64,000 nucleotides of DNA, taken from NCBI RefSeq assembly GCF_001513975.1, contig NZ_KQ947986.1, forward strand, positions 722,713 to 786,712, given 5' to 3'. Below, piece by piece: positions 25,854-35,278 of the stretch (position 1 is the stretch's first letter; every line of letters starts with the position of its first letter). This DNA comes from Streptomyces curacoi. GTDB lineage: Bacteria > Actinomycetota > Actinomycetes > Streptomycetales > Streptomycetaceae. Made by a program: the position numbers and the translations under genes. Below the pieces are notes generated by a model, which saw nothing but the letters and a program-made list of their open reading frames with translations, was not told the origin of the DNA and searched no databases.

Positions 25854-26156
25854 TCACCTGGCGAATCGTTCGACCTGTACGTCGATGGGATGATCTTGTC
25901 GTGGATCTCGGCCCAGCCTGGGCACGAGTGGGTACAGGGTCTCCTGGTGGCGAAAGACCGCGTAGCCAGGGGGGCGGGCGGACGGGCTGACCCAGGCGCC
26001 TGCCGTAGATGCGGACGTTCCTGTCCGGGATGTCGAGCGCCTCTTCCACCGCGACCACGCGCCCTCGGCGTCCACCGGGTACGCCTCGATCTGCGCCCTG
26101 TCTGCGAGGCGCTGCCGAAGTGCGTGTACCGCCGGTCGCTCGTGATTGCTGTTCAT
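25854..26156 (-). pseudogene. Possible decayed small gene in the 25.7-26.2 kb gap
   Basis: The 490-bp gap shows protein-like text that shifts frame: MNSNHERPAVHALRQRLADR from ATG 26156, then VVAVEEALDIPDRNVRIYG in a second frame, GYAVFRHQETLYPLV back in the first, and CPGWAEIHDKIIPSTYR in the third. Each piece has a codon bias suitable for this genome. The first frame stays open for 101 residues to a TGA at 25854, but its middle is poor. A gene broken by two or more indels explains it best; no family was recognised. Confidence 0.3.
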
Positions 26157-26223
26157 CCCGTGAGTACATCTCTCGTGCCGACGAGGTCCGCCCCCGGCCC
26201 ACCCCAATCCGTCCGCCCCCTAC

Positions 26224-26913
26224 TCACTCGACCCGCTGATCCCCACTGCGCGCCGTCACCAGCCCCGACTCGTAGGCGAACACCACGAGCTGCGCCCGGT
26301 CCCGTGCCCCCAGCTTCGTCATCGCTCTGCTGATGTGGGTCTTCGCGGTGAACGGGCTGATGACCATGTGCGCGGCGATCTCCTCGTTGGTGAGGCCGCG
26401 TGCCGCCAGCGCGGTGACCTCGCGCTCGCGGCGGGTCAGGCACTCCAGGCCGGGAGGGGTGGCACGGTCCGGGGGCCGTGACACGAACTCGCCGATCAGG
26501 GTGCGGGTCACCGACGGGGACAGCAGCGCCTCCCCGCCCGCCACCACCTGGATCGCCTGGAGCAGGTCGGCCGGTTCGGTGTCCTTCAGGAGGAAGCCGC
26601 TCGCACCGGCGCGCAGGGCCTCGAAGACGTACTCGTCGTGGCCGTAGTTCGTCAGGATCACCACACGGACCGGCGACAGCGCCGGGTCCTCGGCGATCCT
26701 GCGCGTCGCCTCGATGCCCGTCATCACCGGCATCTGTACGTCGATCAGCGCGATGTCGGGCACCCGGGCCCGGATCAGCTCCAGGCCCTGTGCGCCGTCC
26801 GCCGCCTCGCCGACCACTTCGACGCCGTCCTCGGCCTCCAGGAGCGCTCTGAAGCCCGCCCGCATCAGCGCCTGGTCGTCGACCAGCGCCACCCTGATCA
26901 CGTCGTCCGTCAT
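26224..26913 (-). CDS. NarL/LuxR-type response regulator
   Basis: 229 residues from ATG 26913. The receiver domain (about residues 5-120) has the acidic pair DDQ, the phospho-acceptor Asp in IALIDVQMPVMTG, Thr in VVILTNYG and Lys in FLLKDTEP. A LuxR-type helix-turn-helix occupies the C-terminal 65 residues (LTRREREVTALAARGLTNEEIAAH). The start overlaps the stop of the histidine kinase by four bases (ATGA), so the two proteins form one system made in equal amounts. Targets are unknown; the divergent AhpD-like gene is the nearest candidate. Confidence 0.93.
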   Translation of the reverse strand: MTDDVIRVALVDDQALMRAGFRALLEAEDGVEVVGEAADGAQGLELIRARVPDIALIDVQMPVMTGIEATRRIAEDPALSPVRVVILTNYGHDEYVFEALRAGASGFLLKDTEPADLLQAIQVVAGGEALLSPSVTRTLIGEFVSRPPDRATPPGLECLTRREREVTALAARGLTNEEIAAHMVISPFTAKTHISRAMTKLGARDRAQLVVFAYESGLVTARSGDQRVE

Positions 26914-28013
26914 GCCGCCTCCCCCAGCGGCAGCCGAGCCCGCACCGCGAAGCCGCCGTCCGCGCGCGGTCCGGCGTCCAGGGTGCCGCCGAGGGCCGTG
27001 ACGCGTTCCCGCATGCCGGTCAGGCCGATGCCGGGGGTGGGCGGACTGGACGGGTCGGCGGTGCCGTCGTCCTCGACGTCGATCGTCAACTCGCCGTCGG
27101 CATAGCCCAGTCGGACGACCACCTTCGCGGGGCCCGCGTGCCGCGCCGCGTTCGTCAGGGCCTCCTGGACGATGCGGTACATCGCCCGGTCGACCGTCGC
27201 CGCCAGCGGCCGCTCCTCCCCCGTCACCGTCAGTTCGACCGCGAGGCCCGCGGCCCGCGCCCGCTCCACGAGCAGCGCCGGGGTACCGGTCGGCTCGTCC
27301 GTGCGCAGCACCTCCAGGGTGGCGCGCAGCTCGCGCATGGCCTCGCCGCTCGCCTCCTGGATGGCGAGCAGCGCGGGCGGTATCTCCTCGCCGCGCTTGC
27401 GGGCCAGGTGCACGGCGACGCCCGCCTGGAGCTTGACGATCGAGATGCTGTGGGTGAGGGAGTCGTGCAAGTCCCTGGCTATGCGCAGGCGTTCCTCGCC
27501 CGCCCGGCGCAACGCCGCCTCCTCCCGGGTGCGTTCGGCCTCCAGCGCGCGCTGTTCGGTCTGGCGCAGATACGCCTGCCAGTTGCTGTCGGCCAGGCCC
27601 GTCACCACCGCGCACAGGAACCAGCCGGCGAGGAGCAGCGCCTCGCGCGCCACGGACGCGCTCGCCGAGCCGGCCGCCACATAGCCGCCGAGGAAGACGG
27701 CGGCGGCCGCGGCGGCGGTGCCCCGGTACCCGGTCCGTCCCGCGGTGTGCACCGCGCCCACGACGGGGAGGGCCATGATGGTCGAGGGCCCCGCGTGGAC
27801 GACCTCGGCGAGCAGGCAGGCGGTGGTGACGGCGAGCACCACGCGCGGAGCCGCGCGGCGCGCGGCGAGGGCCAGCGAACCGACCGCGATCAGCGCGAGG
27901 TCCACGGACCCGTCACGGCCGCCCGCCCGGGCGACGAGCACGACGATCGCGCCGACCACGACCGCGACGGCCGCGTCGACGAGCCGCTCGCGTGTGATCC
28001 GACTCCCGTCCAT
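26910..28013 (-). CDS. Membrane sensor histidine kinase (NarX/DesK class)
   Basis: 367 residues from ATG 28013 (MDGSRITRERL), which begins just before the first membrane helix; the frame is open further upstream without coding character. Four or five N-terminal helices (about residues 10-155) form the sensor with almost no outside loop. The HisKA_3 dimerisation domain carries the phospho-acceptor His in RIARDLHDSLTHSIS. The ATPase part has NAARHAG (N box) and ITGLTGMRERV-like GIGLTGMRERV (G box). It phosphorylates the regulator encoded immediately downstream. Confidence 0.93.
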   Translation of the reverse strand: MDGSRITRERLVDAAVAVVVGAIVVLVARAGGRDGSVDLALIAVGSLALAARRAAPRVVLAVTTACLLAEVVHAGPSTIMALPVVGAVHTAGRTGYRGTAAAAAAVFLGGYVAAGSASASVAREALLLAGWFLCAVVTGLADSNWQAYLRQTEQRALEAERTREEAALRRAGEERLRIARDLHDSLTHSISIVKLQAGVAVHLARKRGEEIPPALLAIQEASGEAMRELRATLEVLRTDEPTGTPALLVERARAAGLAVELTVTGEERPLAATVDRAMYRIVQEALTNAARHAGPAKVVVRLGYADGELTIDVEDDGTADPSSPPTPGIGLTGMRERVTALGGTLDAGPRADGGFAVRARLPLGEAA

Positions 28014-28180
28014 GCCCGCACAGTAGACCGCGCCACCGACAGTGACGTCCCCCCTGTGGACGGCTCGGCGGCTACTCCCCACGCAGTAGTCGCCGGCACC
28101 GCCCAGCCCGGCCGTCGCAGCACCGACTGCCTTCGGCGGTACGACGACCCGGGCCGCCCCGGCGGCGCACGCTACTGCCC

Positions 28181-29188
28181 ATGCCCACACCCTTCCGATA
28201 CACCGAGCCCCTCCCGCCCAAGTCGGCCACCGGCACCGTCGCCGAGGTGTACGCGCAACTCGCCCTCGACTTCGGCATCGCCGAGCCCTCCACCTTCGTG
28301 GTCCTGTCCTCCGCTCCCGAACTCCTCGCCCCCACCTGGGCGTTGCTGCGGGAGTCGCTCATCGCGGGGGCCGGCAGCCGGACCGGCAAGGAACTGGTGG
28401 CCCTCGGGGTGTCCCTCGCCAACAAGTGCCCCTTCTGCGTGGACGCGCACACCGTGCTGCTGCACGCCACCGGCGACCACGCGCTCGCGGAGCGGCTGGC
28501 ACGCGGTGAGGCCCCGCGCAGCGAGGAGCACGCGCGCGTGCTCGCCTGGGGGCAGCACACGCGCGTGCCCGGCGCCGCCCTGGAGCCGTACCCCTTCCCG
28601 CGCGAGCACGCCCCCGCCTACCTGGGCACCGCCCTGACCTTCCACTTCATCAACCGGATCGCGTCGGCCCTGCTGACCGAGAACCTGCTGCCGGCGGGCG
28701 CCCAGCGGTTCCGCGCGGTGCGCAGCCTCGCGGGCCGCACGCTCGCCCGGACCGTGCGCCGGCCCGCCCGGCCCGGTCTGGCCCTCGCACTGCTCGACCA
28801 CCCCGATGCCGGCGAAGCCCCCGCATGGGCGGGCGGCACACCCGTCGGCCTCGCGTACGCGGCGCTGCTCAGGGCGGCCCTGTCGGGCGCCGGCCTCCTC
28901 GACACCGACGACCAGGAACTGGTGGAGGCGATCCTTCAGGACTGGGACGGGGCGCATCCGCCGCTCTCCCTGAGCGGCTTCCCGGACCGGCGGGAGCGTC
29001 CCGGGGCGCGCCTCGCGCTGCTGGCCGCCCTCGCGCCGTATCGCATCACGGACGAGGACGTGGCGGCCTGGCGGCGGCCGGAGCACACCGACCACTGTCT
29101 GGTGCACCTCGTGGCATACGGGGCGTTCCTCGCCGTGGACCGGATCGAAAGCTCCTTTTCCGCCCAAATCAGCCAGGAGGCCGTGTAA
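28181..29188 (+). CDS. AhpD / carboxymuconolactone-decarboxylase-like protein
   Basis: 335 residues from ATG 28181. The N-terminal half has the CMD/AhpD core: LVALGVSLANKCPFCVDAHTVLL, with the redox pair CPFC and a His six residues later, the proton-relay layout of AhpD peroxidase reductases. The C-terminal half is helical and lacks the CxxC, as if the fold had been doubled and one half had decayed. A role in peroxide or radical detoxification is plausible. The gene is divergent from the kinase/regulator operon, 167 bases away, which makes regulation by it possible. Confidence 0.8.
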   Translation: MPTPFRYTEPLPPKSATGTVAEVYAQLALDFGIAEPSTFVVLSSAPELLAPTWALLRESLIAGAGSRTGKELVALGVSLANKCPFCVDAHTVLLHATGDHALAERLARGEAPRSEEHARVLAWGQHTRVPGAALEPYPFPREHAPAYLGTALTFHFINRIASALLTENLLPAGAQRFRAVRSLAGRTLARTVRRPARPGLALALLDHPDAGEAPAWAGGTPVGLAYAALLRAALSGAGLLDTDDQELVEAILQDWDGAHPPLSLSGFPDRRERPGARLALLAALAPYRITDEDVAAWRRPEHTDHCLVHLVAYGAFLAVDRIESSFSAQISQEAV

Positions 29189-29338
29189 CTCGCCCAGGAC
29201 ACCACGTAATTACGGCCCGCCCGTAACGGCGCCTGCACGGAGCGAGTTCGCACTTCCGCCTCACAGTCAGTCATGTGACACTGGCGTCCCGTCCGCAGTG
29301 CGGACTCCCTCCGCACCGTCCCCCACGAAAAGTGCGCC

Positions 29339-30001
29339 GTGCGTTCTCTTCCCTTGCCGCTCGCCCTCACCGCGCGTCTGTCCCCCGTCGTCGTGCTCGC
29401 CGCGGCGGGCTGGGCACTGTCGTCCGGTACGTTCGCCGCGACTCCGGCCGCCGCCGACCGGGCCACGCAGAAGAGTGGCGAGGAGTCGCCCTCGGCCCCT
29501 GCGACGCAAGCGGTGTCGAAGACGTACACCACCGCTCCCGCGCCGTGCGACAGCCTCGCCGCGAAGTCGGTCAAGTCGCTCGTGCCGGGCGCCAAGACGG
29601 CCGGCAAGGAGATCCCGTCGACCGATTCCAAGTTGCGCCGCACCTGTTCGTGGAACGCGCTCAAGGGCTACGACTACCGGTGGCTGGATGTGTCCTTCGA
29701 GATCACGGAGTCGGACGAGGCGGCGGAGAAGTCCTTCAAGGAGCGCATCGCGGCCAAGAGCGGCGGAGGCGACGTCCCGGGTGTCGGTGACGCGGGCTAC
29801 TCCGTCGTGAATCTCACCACCGAGGACAAGCAGCAGACCCGGGAGGGCATGGTGCTGGTCCGCGCGGCCAACGCGCTGGTCTCCGTCACGTACAGCGGCA
29901 GTGACTTCGAGTCGAAGCAGGCGCCCGGCACCGACGAGATCAACAAGGGCGCCATCAAGGCGGCCAAGGAGGCGGTCAGGGCACTGGAGGGCGGCCAGTA
30001 G
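29339..30001 (+). CDS. Secreted or membrane-anchored protein, DUF3558-like
   Basis: 220 residues from GTG 29339. A hydrophobic N-terminal segment (about residues 5-35) ends in FAATPAAAD and has no lipobox. A Ser/Pro/Thr-rich linker leads to a domain with two Cys (PAPCDSLA and RRTCSWNA), beta-strand LDVSFEIT, and VPGVGDAGYSV, a pattern I associate with DUF3558-type extracytoplasmic proteins of actinomycetes. Function is unknown. It ends 28 bases from the stop of the convergent permease gene. Confidence 0.72.
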   Translation: MRSLPLPLALTARLSPVVVLAAAGWALSSGTFAATPAAADRATQKSGEESPSAPATQAVSKTYTTAPAPCDSLAAKSVKSLVPGAKTAGKEIPSTDSKLRRTCSWNALKGYDYRWLDVSFEITESDEAAEKSFKERIAAKSGGGDVPGVGDAGYSVVNLTTEDKQQTREGMVLVRAANALVSVTYSGSDFESKQAPGTDEINKGAIKAAKEAVRALEGGQ

Positions 30002-30029
30002 CGCCGGCCGCCCTCCGCGTTCCCGGCCG

Positions 30030-31586
<1,557 letters not shown>

Positions 31587-31743
31587 GGGCAGGCCAATCG
31601 ACAAGGCGGGACGGGGAAAGGCCGTGCGGGGGCCTTGGGCCCCTCCCCGGGGCGGCGGGGAGGCCGGGACCGCGGGGAGGGAGACAAGGTGTGGGGGGTC
31701 GGGTGGAGCGGTGGTGTCGCGTGTTCGGACTCGGCAGTGCGGG

Positions 31744-32766
31744 TCAGGAGTTGACGGCGGGGATGACCTTCGCGCCGTACGCGTCGATCACCGCCTCCTG
31801 CGCGTCGTGCATGTCGTAGACGGCGAACTGGTCGACGCCCAGCTCGCGCAGCGCGTTCAGCTTCTCGATGTGCCTCTCGACCGGTCCGACGAGGCAGAAC
31901 CGGTCGACGATCTCGTCGGGCACGAACTGGGTGTCCGGATTGCCGGCGCGGCCGTGGTGGGAGTAGTCGTAGCCCTCGCGCGCCTTGATGTAGTCGGTGA
32001 GTTCGTCGGGTACGGCGGCGGAGTGCTCGCCGTACTTGGCGACCAGGTCGGCGACATGGTTGCCGACCATCCCGCCGAACCACCGGCACTGCTCGCGCGC
32101 GTGGGCGAGCTGCTCGGGCGAGTCGTCCTCGGTGACGTACGCGGGGGCGGCGACGCAGATCGTCACCTCGGACGGGTCACGGCCGACGGCGACCGCCGCG
32201 TCCTTCACGGCCTTGACCATGTACTCGGTCAGATACAGGTCGGCGAGCTGGAGGATGAACCCGTCGGCCTCCTCGCCGGTCATCTTCAGGGCCTTGGGCC
32301 CGTACGCCGCCATCCATACGGGGAGTTCGGCGCCCGGCTTGATCCACGGGAACCTGACGACCGTACCACCGCCGAGGTCGGCCTCCTCACCCCGGCCCAG
32401 CGCCCGGATGACCTTCATGGCGTCGCTGATGCGGGCGAGGGTGTTGGGCTTGCGCCCCGCGACGCGCATGGCCGAGTCGCCGCGGCCGATGCCGCAGACC
32501 GTGCGGTTGCCGAACATGTCGTTGAGGGTGGCGAAGGTGGAGGCGGTGACCTCCCACGTGCGGGTGCCCGGGTTGGTCACCATCGGGCCGACCTTCAGCT
32601 TCTGCGTGTTCGCCAGGATCTGGCTGTAGATCACGAACGGCTCCTGCCACAGCACGGCGGAGTCGAAGGTCCAGCCGTGGGTGAAGCCGTTGCGCTCGGC
32701 GCGCTTCATCAGGCTGACGACCCGCGAGGCCGGCGGGTCGGTCTGCAGGACGAGTCCGAAGTCCAT
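31744..32766 (-). CDS. F420-dependent LLM-class flavin-type oxidoreductase (TIGR03842-like)
   Basis: 340 residues from ATG 32766. It is a TIM-barrel protein of the bacterial luciferase / F420-dependent reductase class: MDFGLVLQTDPP at the first strand, LKVGPMVTNPGTRTWEVTAS, CGIGRGDSAMR (cofactor-binding loop), LPVWMAAYGPKALKMTG and GGMVGNHVAD. It starts 11 bases after the dihydropyrimidinase stop, so it is part of the same operon. I assign the TIGR03842 subgroup from memory of its N-terminus. In this context it could reduce or oxidise a pyrimidine ring using F420; see findings. No NADPH dihydropyrimidine dehydrogenase is present. Confidence 0.85.
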   Translation of the reverse strand: MDFGLVLQTDPPASRVVSLMKRAERNGFTHGWTFDSAVLWQEPFVIYSQILANTQKLKVGPMVTNPGTRTWEVTASTFATLNDMFGNRTVCGIGRGDSAMRVAGRKPNTLARISDAMKVIRALGRGEEADLGGGTVVRFPWIKPGAELPVWMAAYGPKALKMTGEEADGFILQLADLYLTEYMVKAVKDAAVAVGRDPSEVTICVAAPAYVTEDDSPEQLAHAREQCRWFGGMVGNHVADLVAKYGEHSAAVPDELTDYIKAREGYDYSHHGRAGNPDTQFVPDEIVDRFCLVGPVERHIEKLNALRELGVDQFAVYDMHDAQEAVIDAYGAKVIPAVNS

Positions 32767-32777
32767 GGGCTCCGCTC

Positions 32778-34181
32778 CTAGTTGAGGTACTGACAGGTGG
32801 AGCGGGGGGTGTAGACGCCGTGCCCGGCGCGACCGGTGTACTCCCGCTCGGTGATGACGGGTTCGCCGCGCGAGAGGACCGTCTCGACCCGGCCGGTGGT
32901 GCGCTTGCCCTCGTACGCCGAGTAGTCGACGTTCATGTGGTGGGTGACGGCGGACATGACCTGCTCGGCCTGCGGGTCGTAGATCACGACGTCGGCGTCC
33001 GCGCCCGGCGCGATCGTGCCCTTCTTCGGGTACATGCCGAACATCCGGGCCGGGGTCGCGCAGGCGATCTCGATCCAGCGGCGGCGCGAGATGTGGCCGT
33101 CGACGACGGCCTGGTGGAGCAGGTCCATCCGGTTCTCGACGCCCGGCAGACCGTTGGGGATCCTGGAGAAGTCGCCCCGGCCGAGCTCCTTCTGGCCCAC
33201 GAAGCAGAAGGGGCAGTGGTCGGTGGAGACGACCTGGAGGTCGTTGGTCCGCAGGCCCTTCCAGAGCTGGGCCTGGTGTTCCTTGGGGCGAAGGGGCGTC
33301 GAGCACACGTACTTCGCGCCCTCGAAGTCCGGCTCGGCAAGGTTGTCGGTGGACAGAAACAGGTACTGCGGGCAGGTCTCGCCGAAGACGTTCAGCCCGT
33401 CGTCGCGCGCCTTGGCCAGCTCGGCGACTGCCTCCATCGCCGAGACGTGCACGACGTACAGGGGTGCGCCCGCGACCTGGGCGAGCCGGATGGCGCGGTG
33501 GGTGGCCTCGGCCTCCAGCAGCGCCTTGCGGACCTCCCCGTGGTAGCGGGGATCGGTCTCGCCCCGCGCAAGCGCCTGCTCCACCAGGACGTCGATCGCG
33601 ATGCCGTTCTCGGCGTGCATCATGATCAGGCCGCCGTTCTCGGCGGAGCGCTGCATGGCGCGCAGGATCTGGCCGTCGTCGGAGTAGAAGACCCCCGGGT
33701 AGGCCATGAACTGCTTGAAGCTGGTCACGCCCTCCTCGACCAGCAGGTCCATCTCCTTGAGCGTCTCCTGGTTCACATCGGAGACGATCATGTGGAAGCC
33801 GTAGTCGATCGCGCAGTTGCCCTCGGCCTTGGCGTGCCAGGCGTCGAGGCCCTCGCGCAGCGAGTGGCCCACGCTCTGCACGGCGAAGTCGACGATCGTG
33901 GTCGTACCGCCCCAGGCGGCGGCGCGGGTGCCGGTCTCGAAGGTGTCGGAGGCGTGGGTGCCGCCGAACGGCAGCTCCATGTGGGTGTGGACGTCGACCC
34001 CGCCCGGGATGACGTACTTCCCGGTCGCGTCGATGGTCCGGTCGGCCGTCCAGGCCTCGGCGGCCGGGGTGCCGCTCGCGGCGAGGGCGGCGATACGGCC
34101 GTCCTCGATCAGGACGTCGGCGTGCATCTCGTCGGACGCGGTGACGACGAGACCACCGCGGATGACGGTACGGCTGCTCAT
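32778..34181 (-). CDS. hydA: Dihydropyrimidinase / D-hydantoinase
   Basis: 467 residues from ATG 34181. It opens the ring of dihydrouracil, dihydrothymine or hydantoins to N-carbamoyl amino acids. The cyclic amidohydrolase metal site is intact: GGVDVHTHMELPFGG (two His), the carbamylated Lys in TSFKQFMAYPG, His in VVHVSAMEA and His/Asp in STDHCPF. Length is normal. The product is the substrate of the ureidopropionase encoded just upstream, and the oxidoreductase gene follows with an 11-base gap. This is one operon. Confidence 0.94.
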   Translation of the reverse strand: MSSRTVIRGGLVVTASDEMHADVLIEDGRIAALAASGTPAAEAWTADRTIDATGKYVIPGGVDVHTHMELPFGGTHASDTFETGTRAAAWGGTTTIVDFAVQSVGHSLREGLDAWHAKAEGNCAIDYGFHMIVSDVNQETLKEMDLLVEEGVTSFKQFMAYPGVFYSDDGQILRAMQRSAENGGLIMMHAENGIAIDVLVEQALARGETDPRYHGEVRKALLEAEATHRAIRLAQVAGAPLYVVHVSAMEAVAELAKARDDGLNVFGETCPQYLFLSTDNLAEPDFEGAKYVCSTPLRPKEHQAQLWKGLRTNDLQVVSTDHCPFCFVGQKELGRGDFSRIPNGLPGVENRMDLLHQAVVDGHISRRRWIEIACATPARMFGMYPKKGTIAPGADADVVIYDPQAEQVMSAVTHHMNVDYSAYEGKRTTGRVETVLSRGEPVITEREYTGRAGHGVYTPRSTCQYLN

Positions 34182-34280
34182 GCTCCCTCTCCTTCCGTGG
34201 TCGGAACTGGTGTCCAGTACGTCGATGGGTCCCGCGGGCCCGGCCCCCGTGCGCCGGGCCCGCGGAAGCCTGCGAGACGG

Positions 34281-35123
34281 TCAGGGAGCGGTGAGCGGGT
34301 GGTACGCCTCGGGGCGGCGGTCGCGGTAGAACTGCCAGCGGTCGCGCACCTCGCGCAGCTTGGCCAGGTCCAGGTCGCGGACGACCAGTTCGGTCTCCTT
34401 GTCGGACGCCACCTCGCCGACGAACTGCGCCTCGGGGTCCACGAAGTAGGAGGTCCCGTAGAAGTCGTTGTCGCCGAGGTCCTCGACACCGACCCGGTTG
34501 ATGGCCCCGACGAAGTACTCGTTGGCGACGGCCGCCGCCGGCTGCTCCAGCTGCCACAGATAGCGGGACAGGCCGCGCGAGGTGGCCGACGGGTTGAAGA
34601 CGATCTCGGCGCCGCCGAGGCCCAGCGCCCGCCAGCCCTCCGGGAAGTGGCGGTCGTAGCAGATGTAGACGCCGATCCTGCCGACCGCGGTGTCGAAGAC
34701 GGGCCAGCCGGCGTTGCCCGGACGGAAGTAGAACTTCTCCCAGAAGCCGGGCACTTGGGGGATGTGGTGCTTGCGGTACTTGCCGAGGTACGAGCCGTCC
34801 GCGTCGATCACCGCTGCCGTGTTGTACAGGACGCCGGGCTGCTCCTCCTCGTACATCGGCAGGATGAGCACCAGGCCCAGCTCCTTGGCCAGCGCCTGGA
34901 AGCGCCGGACGATCGGGCCCTCGGGGATCTGCTCGGCGTACTCGTAGAACGCCTTGTCCTGGACCTGGCAGAAGTACGGCCCGTAGAACAGCTCCTGGAA
35001 GCACAGGACCCGAGCACCCTGCGCGGCCGCGTCGCGGGCCGCCTGCTCGTGCACCTGGATCATCGATTCCTTGTCGCCGGTCCACGCGGTCTGGAAGAGG
35101 GCGGCACGGATCACTCTGCTCAT
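34281..35123 (-). CDS. Nitrilase-superfamily beta-ureidopropionase / N-carbamoyl-amino-acid hydrolase (copy 1)
   Basis: 280 residues from ATG 35123. It hydrolyses N-carbamoyl-beta-alanine to beta-alanine, CO2 and ammonia. The Glu-Lys-Cys triad is visible: CFQELFYGPYFCQ, GKYRKHHIPQV and YICYDRHFPEGW. NPSATSRGLSRYLWQLEQPA and NRVG-DNDFYGTSYFVDP mark the beta-ureidopropionase subgroup. It lies 99 bases before hydA. The gene at 38172 encodes a gap-free paralogue of exactly the same length. An inverted repeat is found 63 bases upstream of its start. Confidence 0.92.
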   Translation of the reverse strand: MSRVIRAALFQTAWTGDKESMIQVHEQAARDAAAQGARVLCFQELFYGPYFCQVQDKAFYEYAEQIPEGPIVRRFQALAKELGLVLILPMYEEEQPGVLYNTAAVIDADGSYLGKYRKHHIPQVPGFWEKFYFRPGNAGWPVFDTAVGRIGVYICYDRHFPEGWRALGLGGAEIVFNPSATSRGLSRYLWQLEQPAAAVANEYFVGAINRVGVEDLGDNDFYGTSYFVDPEAQFVGEVASDKETELVVRDLDLAKLREVRDRWQFYRDRRPEAYHPLTAP

Positions 35124-35185
35124 CGGGACCTCCGGTCGCTCGGTGTGCGAGAAGGCTAGGAAGTCCGACAGCAGGCTTTGAGTTG

Positions 35186-35224
35186 CACCGTGTCACGTCT
35201 GCGGGCGTCGGGCGTGCCACGGTG
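35186..35224. promoter_or_regulatory. 12-bp inverted repeat between pucR and the first ureidopropionase gene
   Basis: CACCGTGTCACG (35186-35197) and CGTGCCACGGTG (35213-35224) are inverted with one mismatch and a 15-base spacer. It lies after the leftward pucR stop and before the leftward ureidopropionase start. No T-run follows, so an operator for the hydA operon or a terminator of pucR are both possible. Confidence 0.45.
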
Positions 35225-35278
35225 TCACCCTTGTGCGGACCCATGTTTCACCGCCGTTCTCCCAGGTCACTGCAGGTT

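Noticed and set aside
31744..35244. A 1166-codon open frame on the minus strand spanning oxidoreductase, hydA and ureidopropionase genes
   Set aside because: Only the last 340 codons are the oxidoreductase. The upstream part is an out-of-frame reading of hydA and the hydrolase, Arg/Pro-rich with no domains; it stays open because of base composition.
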